Of a DNA stretch of 25,906 nucleotides, positions 8,183 through 15,535 are shown one piece after another. The notes under the pieces were generated by a model that saw only the letters and a program-made list of their open reading frames with translations, had not been told where the DNA came from and searched no databases. The DNA is from a virus, in the IMG/VR virus record IMGVR_UViG_3300045018_000134, positions 1 to 25,906 of that record. The stretch is one strand, 5' to 3'. A program made the position numbers and the translations under genes. The number at the start of each line of letters is the position of its first letter. Within the stretch, counting starts at the first letter, position 1.

Positions 8183-8647
8183 TTAACTTGCTTCTCCACC
8201 GCAAAGGCTCAAAAGATTCCATTTTCCTAAAGTAGAATCATAAATAAATCCAGCAATTGCAGATGTGGTATTTAATGTTACAACAGTATAATTTCCGATG
8301 CTGATATTTCCTGCAGTTGAAATAACGATATCATGTGTACTATTAACTGGTCTGATATATACGATATCACCATCATACACTTTTGAATATTTAGTATCCC
8401 CAGCAAAAATATTCATTGATACAAGCGTATCTACAGCAGCAGCGGCATAAGTATCAACCTTACAAAAACTTTCTTGTGGTACAAAATATCCAGCATCTGC
8501 AAGAGTATACGTTGATGATTTTTGCCCAGCTCCAGCAACCATTTTTGTTCTTTTTCCTACATCAGAACGAGAAATCACTCTGGAATCTACCGCAAAAGCT
8601 GAAGCACAAAAACATAACAAAACCAAACTAACTAATATTCGCTTCAT
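8183..8647 (-). CDS. Secreted-type phage decoration-like protein (154 aa)
   Basis: Begins MKRILVSLVLLCFCASAFAV, a textbook signal peptide with cleavage after AFA; a cysteine in LCFCAS is not a proper lipobox position. The mature protein (about 135 residues) is beta-type, with repeated strand patterns GDIVYIRPVNSTHDIVI, ISIGNYTVVTLN and AIAGFIYDSTLGKWNLLSL. The last pattern ('...F.YD...W.l') recurs in phage decoration and fibre domains. Strong SD GGAGG, with ATGA overlap to the preceding small gene. It is the first of four signal-peptide genes after the capsid gene, the slot often used for decoration proteins. Confidence 0.75.
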   Translation of the reverse strand: MKRILVSLVLLCFCASAFAVDSRVISRSDVGKRTKMVAGAGQKSSTYTLADAGYFVPQESFCKVDTYAAAAVDTLVSMNIFAGDTKYSKVYDGDIVYIRPVNSTHDIVISTAGNISIGNYTVVTLNTTSAIAGFIYDSTLGKWNLLSLCGGEAS

Positions 8648-8838
8648 TTCCCAACCTCCTTTTTATCGCCTTTCGGCATTCTCTTGTTATCATATTTTTC
8701 TACCCATTTTTCTTTTTCAAAAGCCTTGATATGTTTTTCATTAATAAAATCAGATTCAGGAACAACATTCCCAGCCACTAATTTTATAATTTTATTATTT
8801 TTCTCAAAATTAAATGGATGCAATACTTTAAATTCCAT
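8644..8838 (-). CDS. Small hypothetical phage protein following the capsid gene (64 aa)
   Basis: Begins MEFKVLHPFNFEKNNKIIKL. Highly charged; central pattern 'LVAGNVVPESDFIN..HIKAFEKEKWVE' then a Lys-rich tail. No signal peptide. AAGGGGGA precedes the ATG. Layout resembles the 52-residue product at 3173-3331 (a strand, a 'G..V' turn, then a helix), but no functional family can be named. Confidence 0.7.
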   Translation of the reverse strand: MEFKVLHPFNFEKNNKIIKLVAGNVVPESDFINEKHIKAFEKEKWVEKYDNKRMPKGDKKEVGK

Positions 8839-8857
8839 AATTTATCCCCCTTCTTTA

Positions 8858-8895
8858 TAACGCCTCTCGTTAAACAAAATCATGGAGAGGCGTTA
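8858..8895 (-). promoter_or_regulatory. Stem-loop after the capsid stop codon
   Basis: Perfect 11-bp inverted repeat TAACGCCTCTC (8858-8868) / GAGAGGCGTTA (8885-8895) with a 16-nt loop, starting 8 nt past the capsid gene stop. No U-tract follows on either strand, so it is not a standard intrinsic terminator. An mRNA-stabilising or processing element at the 3' end of the capsid transcript is the more likely role. Confidence 0.6.
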
Positions 8896-8903
8896 ATTAA
8901 ATA

Positions 8904-10280
8904 TTAGTTTGTTAATTCTTGCACAGCAGCCACTACACCACTTGTTGATGTTCCAGAAAGGACTTTTGAACCAATCCTTCCTACAGCTCTATATGCTGTC
9001 TGGTCATAATCAAATTTTAAATCTCGGCTCATATCGATAGCCAAGTCATCAATCCCAACCGAAACCATAGATAAATCAGCAGCTATAATAATATCTGATG
9101 TCCCTCCAGTCCTTCTGTTAACGTTCCCAGAGCTTGCTAATACTTGCATTGTTGATGGAATTGCACTATTCACAATAAAATCATTACCATATGGCGCAAT
9201 CACTCCAGAATTTACAAAATCAGGGAAAACAGAATTTCCAGCTGCATTCTTAATAGCTCCGAACGCATTTCTTACCTTTCTATTTGCCATAAAAGTTATA
9301 TTGTTTGTTTTCTCGGAAATAGCAGCAATTAATGCAAGCAAATCCGCTTCTGTTATATCAACAAGTGCTTTTGATGTAACTCCAGCAGTTAACGTATCGA
9401 AAGCAATACCATTGAACGGGTCAGAATTAGTTGTTACAGAAAAACAAGGTACTGCTAAATCAACATGTCTTGCATTTGCAGAAGCAAACTGATTCATTAA
9501 TGCGGTAACAACTTCAGGGCTTCTCATTTTAATGAGTTCATTAGAGATATAAGCCATCCCTCCATATCGGCTCATAGCAATAGTCGGGTTGCTGATTGTC
9601 GGTGTTTTATCACCGATTTGCGTAGATTCATCTGTAATTGTAGCAAAAGATACATCAACCATAATCGGATACAATTTGCTATTAAATACAACATTATTCC
9701 TGTTGCATTTAGATAGCATTTGGCTTTGTTCATAAGTCAATTGCATAATTTCTGATGCTACTTCTGTAGGGATAAGATATGATCCGGTTGTTGCATCAGT
9801 ATATAATGCTGTTTTCATACTTAATCCTAATTGTTTCGCATCAGCGATATTCTGAGCCTTAACATCTTCGCAAACTTTATTTAAACTTGCTATATCCCCA
9901 ACTAGCTTATAATACAAAGCATCAGCTACGGATTTTCTAGCATCTGACATCCCCTTATATCCTTCACTTTTACCAGTAATCATAGAAAAATATTTAACTT
10001 CTTCTTTTTCTTGTCCTCTTTCGAGCAATCCCTTAACTCCAGTAGATTCAAGAACAGCGTCTACACTAGCCTTCACTTTTGCTTCAAGTTTTTTCGCTTC
10101 TTCGTCTTCTTCAATAGATTTTGACGCTAATTTGCTTGCCTCGAAAGCTTTTTTTGCTTCAAGATAAGCAGCAGATAATTCTTCTGGAGTGGCTTTAACT
10201 TCTGTATCAGAAGCGATTTCCAGCATAGCCTCTTCGTAATTCATGCCTTTTTTTAATAATTCTAAAAACTTCTTTTTCAT
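8904..10280 (-). CDS. Major capsid protein, HK97 fold, with N-terminal delta domain (458 aa)
   Basis: Residues 1 to about 120 are charged and helical (EEAKKLEAKVKASVDAVLES), matching the scaffolding-like delta domain that the prohead protease removes. The mature part contains TDATTGSYLIPTEVASEIMQ, the classical start of HK97 coat domains, then YGGMAYISNELIKM, and MANRKVRNAFGAIKN and ISVG-type strands of the A domain. Length fits HK97-like proteins that carry their own scaffold. Strong SD AAAAGGAGAAG. It lies directly after the protease gene and no separate scaffold gene is present, consistent with the fused delta domain. Confidence 0.9.
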   Translation of the reverse strand: MKKKFLELLKKGMNYEEAMLEIASDTEVKATPEELSAAYLEAKKAFEASKLASKSIEEDEEAKKLEAKVKASVDAVLESTGVKGLLERGQEKEEVKYFSMITGKSEGYKGMSDARKSVADALYYKLVGDIASLNKVCEDVKAQNIADAKQLGLSMKTALYTDATTGSYLIPTEVASEIMQLTYEQSQMLSKCNRNNVVFNSKLYPIMVDVSFATITDESTQIGDKTPTISNPTIAMSRYGGMAYISNELIKMRSPEVVTALMNQFASANARHVDLAVPCFSVTTNSDPFNGIAFDTLTAGVTSKALVDITEADLLALIAAISEKTNNITFMANRKVRNAFGAIKNAAGNSVFPDFVNSGVIAPYGNDFIVNSAIPSTMQVLASSGNVNRRTGGTSDIIIAADLSMVSVGIDDLAIDMSRDLKFDYDQTAYRAVGRIGSKVLSGTSTSGVVAAVQELTN

Positions 10281-10294
10281 TTTTACTTCTCCTT

Positions 10295-10873
10295 TTATTT
10301 TATAAATTTTTTTGTTTTTGCTATAAAATCTACTAAATTAGATTTCGATTCCTCTACTTCCTGACTTTTCGATTTTTGTCTTGGTATTGTTTCTGATAGA
10401 GCTGATCCGTCAGCTCCAACGCCAACTAATGATATTTCGTGAATTAAAGCTTTAGTTAGATGCATCGGATTATTCTGGTCTTCATAATACCATCTTCCTC
10501 CTATAGAAAAAGCCCTTCCAAACCCTGTCATGTAAGCAGATACGGCATCTTTCACTTCATCGTTATATATTTGGTCTAACGGCCTTAATTTTAGTTTAGC
10601 TTTTAATCCAATGCTATCTTCTTCAAGCGATACCCAATTCCCAGCGATCATTGCCGCTGAATTATAATGATCGACAAAAGCTACTGGATTAGCCTTAATT
10701 CTATCAAGTATATATACAGGATTACCGTTATAATTTGTAGGGATATCTCCATAAGCATCAGGCTTGTTTTTTGTATTAACATATCCTTCAAGATAGAAAG
10801 CCCCATCCTCTTCAATTGTTTTCATTTCAGCGATAGTAAATACTTTATTTTCGTATTTTTCTTTAATTTTCAT
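10295..10873 (-). CDS. Prohead maturation protease, HK97 family (192 aa)
   Basis: Serine protease that matures the head by cleaving the capsid delta domain. Visible signatures: GAFYLEGYVNTKNKPDAYGD near the N-terminus, the catalytic histidine in FVDHYNSAAMIAG (about residue 69), the nucleophilic serine in GRAFSIGG (about residue 123), and LIHEISLVGVGADGSA, typical of the family's last core strand. ATG 10873 has AAGGGG 8 nt upstream; an upstream TTG at 10894 would add seven residues. It sits between portal and capsid genes, the canonical order. Confidence 0.9.
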   Translation of the reverse strand: MKIKEKYENKVFTIAEMKTIEEDGAFYLEGYVNTKNKPDAYGDIPTNYNGNPVYILDRIKANPVAFVDHYNSAAMIAGNWVSLEEDSIGLKAKLKLRPLDQIYNDEVKDAVSAYMTGFGRAFSIGGRWYYEDQNNPMHLTKALIHEISLVGVGADGSALSETIPRQKSKSQEVEESKSNLVDFIAKTKKFIK

Positions 10874-10908
10874 CTTTATTCCCCTTTTTCTCAAATTATA
10901 CCTTTTTT

Positions 10909-12900
10909 CTAATTTGCTGGAACAATTGCCCCAGTATGGTTAGGATGGAACTCAAGATCCTCTAATTCTTCGAGTGTTATCCCTGTTCGATTGCAATCCG
11001 TAGTCTCATCTTCGCACCCGATAACATCAAACATCTGTACTCCAAGCTCTTTGTAACTTAATAACATAGCTTGGTCCATAGCATTTGATGCTTCTGTTCG
11101 AGCTATTCTTGTCGCCATCCAGCCATTTTTACCGGTAAGATTTGAAAAATAATCCTTAATTGTTCCTTCAAGCTCTGAAACTCCAGTGTTAGCATCTCTC
11201 CACGCTGAAATAATGCCCTCAAGCTCTGAAACTCTGCTGTCGATTGTTCTTGATGCATATTTTTCTGCCAGAGTATTAATAATTTTAGGTACTTGTGGAT
11301 TTTTTGTTGATGAATCGACATCAGTTCCCATCGTTTGATTTGCAGAATTAATCCCGATTGTTATTGCAGAAGTAAAAAAATTCTTAGCATCTTTTTTCGC
11401 TGCATTTTTTACTTCAGCAAAATTAAAGCCTACATCCGATTTTTTTGGCAAATTATCAAGAACAACTGATTCTAATTCCTTATAAAATTTATTTACTGAT
11501 TTCGTAATTTGTGGTTCTATTTTAAGCTTAGTCTTTTTCGAATTTCTAAGAATTAACTGCTGATTATACTTCCCAGCCTTTTTTTTTTCTTCTTGGGGAT
11601 GTTTTCCAGAACAACCACAAATATTTTTCCCAGCTTCTTGATTTTGCGGTTGAGCAGTTTCAGAAATAGAATAATTGATATCAGATGCAGGAATATAATT
11701 CATCGGAAGGATATATTCATTTGGTGCGTACTCATCGAATGTTAGTCCTACTAGAGGCTTTAATTCGTTTGGCTTCATCCCCCCAAGCGGAACTAATGTT
11801 TGTGCAATCTTGATAGCTTTTTCGATATCAATGATAGTATCTTTTTTAAATTTTGGATAAGCATTATTTCCATCGATAATTTGCACAAATGGAGTTAACG
11901 CTTCTTCGATCAAAGTATGATTAACAGCTAATACTTCCTGCCATGCACGGGATTCTTCTTCTTTTGCTGTGTATACACTTTGCAATCCTGCTTTTGAACG
12001 TGGCACTCTGAACATCATCAAGCAATTTTCTTTGTTTTGTAATTGCCTATCAAGCATCTGGAGTTCATTATATTTAATATCCATACTATCAACTTTTGCT
12101 CCAGGAGGAACAAAAACAATCGGTTCTTTTGATTTCCCATATTCGAACCTGAAATTATCTTTAAATTCTTTCATTTTGCCCGCAATAGGGGCTTGGTTAA
12201 CATCTTCCCAAAATACAGCTAGCTTTGCATTCGGACCTTTTCCGAAAAATATTTTCTCAAACAAATTCTGAATTTGTTCAGCTTCTAGAAGTGATGAATT
12301 GCGTTGAACTATACCCATCCCACGTAATAAGTTATTTGGATTCCCTGTTTTTATATGAATTATATTTTTTGGATTTAAATTAACAATTCCAGCAGAATGA
12401 GAATAACGGTAATTAACAACCGTTCTTCCGACTCTGCTATCAGTCGCACGCACAACTTTTCCGAACTCATCTATTATTTCGACAAGAGCAGGGTTAAGAA
12501 TCCTTAATTTGTTTGGTTTCCCTGTGGTTTCGGCTAGAGCATTATCCCTATCCATAAGAATAAAAGCATTACCATCAAGGTCCAGATGCATACTTAGAGT
12601 TTCTTTGAATTGCCTCCCATTTACGAATTCTTCAGGATTATCAAGTATAAATTTAGATTTTGATGCATTTATAGCTGATTCTTTTTTGTCAACAATAATT
12701 AAAGGTACTTTTGCCACGTCTTCGGCTCGGATCCCAACACAGAATCCAATAAACCCAAGCAAAGAATAAGATTCAATAGCATCAGACGACGAATTAATAC
12801 CATAATTTATTTGGCTACTACCAGAATTTACAAATCCAAAGTTTGCAGCAGTTAATGATTTTTTGCCGGGGAAAAATATTTTTTTAATTTTTGATATCAT
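10909..12900 (-). CDS. Portal protein fused to a MuF-like head domain (663 aa)
   Basis: N-terminal 430 residues form an HK97-type portal: IGFCVGIRAEDVAKVPLIIV, LDGNAFILMDRDN, NIIHIKTGNPNN then LLRGMGIVQ, and a crown/wing region ending DEYAPNEYILPMNYIP. After a basic, cysteine-containing linker (ICGCSGKHPQEEKKK, about 438-452), a helical region follows. The end is MuF-like: MATRIARTEASNAMDQAMLL (595-614), then CEDETTDCNRTGITLEELED and FHPNHTGAIVPAN. MuF proteins are usually separate; here they are one chain. No SD is visible before ATG 12900; a TATAAT lies just upstream. Confidence 0.9.
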   Translation of the reverse strand: MISKIKKIFFPGKKSLTAANFGFVNSGSSQINYGINSSSDAIESYSLLGFIGFCVGIRAEDVAKVPLIIVDKKESAINASKSKFILDNPEEFVNGRQFKETLSMHLDLDGNAFILMDRDNALAETTGKPNKLRILNPALVEIIDEFGKVVRATDSRVGRTVVNYRYSHSAGIVNLNPKNIIHIKTGNPNNLLRGMGIVQRNSSLLEAEQIQNLFEKIFFGKGPNAKLAVFWEDVNQAPIAGKMKEFKDNFRFEYGKSKEPIVFVPPGAKVDSMDIKYNELQMLDRQLQNKENCLMMFRVPRSKAGLQSVYTAKEEESRAWQEVLAVNHTLIEEALTPFVQIIDGNNAYPKFKKDTIIDIEKAIKIAQTLVPLGGMKPNELKPLVGLTFDEYAPNEYILPMNYIPASDINYSISETAQPQNQEAGKNICGCSGKHPQEEKKKAGKYNQQLILRNSKKTKLKIEPQITKSVNKFYKELESVVLDNLPKKSDVGFNFAEVKNAAKKDAKNFFTSAITIGINSANQTMGTDVDSSTKNPQVPKIINTLAEKYASRTIDSRVSELEGIISAWRDANTGVSELEGTIKDYFSNLTGKNGWMATRIARTEASNAMDQAMLLSYKELGVQMFDVIGCEDETTDCNRTGITLEELEDLEFHPNHTGAIVPAN

Positions 12901-12909
12901 TCTATAAAA

Positions 12910-12938
12910 ATTATATCATTATCAAACTTAATCGTCAT
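12910..12938 (-). promoter_or_regulatory. Possible promoter immediately before the portal gene
   Basis: On the minus strand ATGACG (12938-12933) is followed after 17 nt by TATAAT (12915-12910). A transcript would start about 12903, three bases before the portal ATG, giving a nearly leaderless mRNA. This would fit the missing SD. The -35 match is only four of six and the sequence is A/T-rich, so chance is possible. Confidence 0.25.
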
Positions 12939-14352
12939 TAATTTCATTTATTATATTTAATCCAAGTTTTGAAATTATTTCACGTCGCAGAGGATAATAG
13001 CTCCAAACAGCAAAAGTCAGTGAGTCTGAAACATCATCATTTTTCGCTTCGATTTTATTGTTATCATACGAATTATTTGCTAGAGATAACTTAAAACATA
13101 CGTTTTTTAAGTCTTTTTTTAATTCTTCTTGATTCTCGAGATAAAACAATAAATTATTCTGGAAAAGCATATTAGCAAACAAATATCGTGCAGTTCGTTT
13201 TGTTTCTGCAATACCTTCATCGTTTGATGTCGATAGCCAACTAACAGCATCGATATCATATTGCCGCAAAGCCTTAATATTTTCTGGTCGTTCATGCGAA
13301 CAGAACCATTTATCAACATTATATTTTTCTTGTAATTCTTTTATGATTTTTACGATTGTTCGATCCGATTCATTAATAGATAGAAACAACAATCCAGATT
13401 CTCCGATTGATTCCAATACGTACATTTTATGTTCTTTCGAAACGCCTACAACGGTTATTCCTGTTCGGTGTGTATGCCCATGATCATAACCCCCAAAAAC
13501 ATACTCAAACTGTAAGTTGTTAGGTAATTGTTGCAAACAGTTATCTTCTGTTACTCCGTCAAAAACTTGACCTTCGTATATTTCCCTAGAAGCAAGAAAG
13601 TTTCTTGCAAATTCTGCTTTTGACATTACTTTTTTTAAATCATCAACTCTTTTTATGAATCCTGAAATTTTTGTTTGTTCTAAGTATGTCCAATGGAAGA
13701 AAACCCAGTTTCTGGAAGGATCGCATTTTTCAGGATATAACGGCAATCCAGTTATTCCATCAACGCATAGTTGCTGCATTTCCGTAAAGTCCCATCCTTC
13801 GCCTTTTGGGGTAGTATTCGCAATTACCCATCCATCAGTATCAGTTATCGTAGGTAATACGTTTTCGCTCCAGACTGTAGGCTTCATACGTGCAACCTCA
13901 GTCATCACTATTCCATGTATCCCTTCACCAACGAGGTCATCAGGATTATCAGCAGATTTAAATTCTATCATAACGTCCCATTCCCCATCAATATATGGAC
14001 GTATTATCCACATCTGCTTTGTTGACTTATTATATACAAAATCACGATTCAACTTAAATCCAGCAAAAATAAGGTATCTAAACAATTCTTTTCTAATTAT
14101 GTTCGAATGCTTGTATTTCGGTCCTATTGCCCAATAATGCAGCCTTGGGAGTTCAGCCTCCAAGGAATGAACTTTACTCCCTTTTCCCGCTGCCAAATCT
14201 TCGCAAATATTCTTAAAAGCTTTGCGTGCGGTTATCCAATCTTTACCGCCTCTTCTAGTCGCTAGCAAGAATTTATATTTATGTTCATCAGAATAAATTA
14301 ATTCTTGGATCTTATGCCCACCAACTTGTTTTGATAGGTCAATTTTTGCCAT
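12928..14352 (-). CDS. terL: Terminase large subunit (474 aa)
   Basis: DNA-packaging motor: ATPase plus headful or site-specific nuclease. Walker A is ATRRGGKD (31-38), of the 'RRGGKD' type. The Walker B strand is GIHGIVMTEVARM (145-157), with Thr in place of the usual Asp before the catalytic Glu152. Coupling motif ANTTPKG is at 178-184. The RNase H-like nuclease has its first acid in GGYDHG (D290) and the distal acids in KNDDVSDSLTF (D439/D440/D443). ATG 14352 has AAAAGGAT upstream and overlaps the small-subunit stop by 14 nt. Confidence 0.95.
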   Translation of the reverse strand: MAKIDLSKQVGGHKIQELIYSDEHKYKFLLATRRGGKDWITARKAFKNICEDLAAGKGSKVHSLEAELPRLHYWAIGPKYKHSNIIRKELFRYLIFAGFKLNRDFVYNKSTKQMWIIRPYIDGEWDVMIEFKSADNPDDLVGEGIHGIVMTEVARMKPTVWSENVLPTITDTDGWVIANTTPKGEGWDFTEMQQLCVDGITGLPLYPEKCDPSRNWVFFHWTYLEQTKISGFIKRVDDLKKVMSKAEFARNFLASREIYEGQVFDGVTEDNCLQQLPNNLQFEYVFGGYDHGHTHRTGITVVGVSKEHKMYVLESIGESGLLFLSINESDRTIVKIIKELQEKYNVDKWFCSHERPENIKALRQYDIDAVSWLSTSNDEGIAETKRTARYLFANMLFQNNLLFYLENQEELKKDLKNVCFKLSLANNSYDNNKIEAKNDDVSDSLTFAVWSYYPLRREIISKLGLNIINEINDD

Positions 14353-14722
14353 TATTTATATCCTTTTCCTTTTTTATATTTTTTCCAAATATAAATGTAT
14401 CGGTCTCATGCTCTGGCTTTTCTTCAATCATCCTATCGATATAACCTCTTTTTTTCCCTTTGCATTTCAGATAAAACAGTATCGCAGTTAAGTCTTCTTC
14501 TTGTATTTTTTTATGTAATTTGCTTTCAGCAAAATCAAGCGTAATCGCTTCGATATCCTCCACTTCTTTCCGAAACGCTGCATCTTCTCGTTGCCATTTA
14601 TAGAACTGGTCCCGGCAAATATTCGCCATCTTGCAAGCGGAAGTAACAATACCTAATGTTTTTCGTAAACACTCCAGAACCTTTTTTTTATTTATGTCTG
14701 TTTTGCGTTTTGATGTTGCCAT
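14339..14722 (-). CDS. terS: Terminase small subunit (127 aa)
   Basis: Recognises phage DNA for packaging. After a basic N-terminus (MATSKRKTDINKKKVLECLR) comes a helix-turn-helix: IVTSACKMANICRDQFYKWQ (about residues 25-44). Then REDAAFRKEVEDIEAITLDF and AESKLHKKIQEEDLTAILFY, a helical oligomerisation part with the 'LKCKGKKRGY' motif of phBC6A51-type small terminases. The start lies in the second copy of a 21-bp tandem repeat that duplicates the SD and ATG. Overlap with terL supports the pairing. Confidence 0.85.
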   Translation of the reverse strand: MATSKRKTDINKKKVLECLRKTLGIVTSACKMANICRDQFYKWQREDAAFRKEVEDIEAITLDFAESKLHKKIQEEDLTAILFYLKCKGKKRGYIDRMIEEKPEHETDTFIFGKNIKKEKDINNGKN

Positions 14723-14757
14723 TTACCCTTTACCCTTTGCCATTTACCCTTTACCTT
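14716..14757 (-). repeat. 21-bp tandem duplication of SD plus start codon of the terminase small subunit
   Basis: Two 21-bp copies (14716-14736 and 14737-14757) differing at one base. Each carries AAAGGGTAAATGGCAA. The downstream ATG (14722) starts the small terminase; the upstream ATG (14743) opens a six-codon frame (MAKGKG) closed by the TAA inside the repeat. The TAA preceding each ATG is part of the unit, so each ATG follows a stop codon directly. Confidence 0.85.
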
Positions 14758-14830
14758 TACCTTTTTTCGGGTTTCTTTTGGAAGCTTTTGTTTTTCCTTT
14801 TACTCCTCCTGCTGATCCTTTTTCTGACAT
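14744..14830 (-). CDS. Tiny Lys/Gly-rich ORF (28 aa)
   Basis: ATG 14830-14828 shares a base with the stop of the PLD-like gene (TAATG) and has a very strong SD, GAGAGGTGAT, 5-14 nt upstream. The product MSEKGSAGGVKGKTKASKRN then PKKGKGKG is strongly basic. The last Lys-Gly pairs come from a GGTAAA repeat. It ends right where the duplicated terminase start begins. It may be a real small basic protein or a leader ORF that couples translation to the terminase. Confidence 0.45.
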   Translation of the reverse strand: MSEKGSAGGVKGKTKASKRNPKKGKGKG

Positions 14831-15528
14831 TATTCATCACCTCTCTTTTTTGTTGAGAATTCTTCCCCAATATTATTATAAAAACTTAAACAATAATTAT
14901 AAAGCTCTTCGTTTTCTTGAATAGAAACTTGTTCGATGCAATCTGAAGATCTTAAATTTGCCGAACCAGAAAAAACTATAAAAAATCCTGATGTTTTTAT
15001 TAATGCAATTTTTGTGTGATTTCTGTTTACAACTATATCAAAATCATAATTTTTAAATTTTTCAAAAGCATATTTTATGAGTTTATGGTTACATTTATGC
15101 CCAAAAAAATAATTTGAAACATAAATTCTTAATTTATTTAAAAATTCTCCTTTAAATAAATTAAATAAACTATCAATATTTTCTTGAGAAAAACTTAACG
15201 AGCTTATAATTAATTCATCTACAAAAAAATCATTTTCCACTATAAAAGCTTCTATGAAATCTCCATAAATAAATCTGCCAGAGACAAAGCTAAAAATATT
15301 TATGTTTTTTTCTATTTTAATATTTTTTACAAAATCTTCAGCATATTTATATTTTATTAAATGTTGAGGTTTAGATTTTTGTTTAACTGGAATTTTAAAT
15401 AAATTTTTTTCAGATTCTTCTAGAGTTTCAAAAACATTAAAATCTAAAAACTCTTCATTATCATCGTCGTAATAACTTTGATTACCAAAGTTATTAAAAT
15501 TTACTCCAAAATCAAAATTATTATCCAT
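14830..15528 (-). CDS. Phospholipase D-like (single HxK motif) protein (232 aa)
   Basis: N-terminal 45 residues are Asp/Asn/Phe-rich and probably disordered. The rest is alpha/beta. Near the C-terminus lies VNRNHTKIALIKTSGFFIVF followed by SGSANLRSSDCIEQ: HTK (H171, K173) and the downstream 'GSANL....IEQ' fit the PLD/HKD fold with a one-motif active site, as in Nuc-type nucleases that dimerise. Relatives with 'HAK...SANL...IEQ' occur in phages and bacteria near terminase genes. Function is unknown; a nuclease or nucleic-acid-binding role is plausible. The late position suggests a role in packaging or virion. Confidence 0.6.
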   Translation of the reverse strand: MDNNFDFGVNFNNFGNQSYYDDDNEEFLDFNVFETLEESEKNLFKIPVKQKSKPQHLIKYKYAEDFVKNIKIEKNINIFSFVSGRFIYGDFIEAFIVENDFFVDELIISSLSFSQENIDSLFNLFKGEFLNKLRIYVSNYFFGHKCNHKLIKYAFEKFKNYDFDIVVNRNHTKIALIKTSGFFIVFSGSANLRSSDCIEQVSIQENEELYNYCLSFYNNIGEEFSTKKRGDE

Positions 15529-15535
15529 GATTAAA

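Noticed and set aside
12509-12769. Plus-strand ORF opposite the portal gene
   Set aside because: Shadow of a well-supported conserved gene; Ser/Leu-rich composition is typical of antisense frames.
13655-14137. Plus-strand ORF of 160 codons
   Set aside because: It lies opposite the large terminase gene, has no convincing SD, shows no family motif, and all supported genes run on the minus strand; it is a shadow frame.
14723-14743. Six-codon frame MAKGKG as a gene
   Set aside because: A by-product of the 21-bp duplication; too short to be called a protein gene, although its start may matter for translation control.
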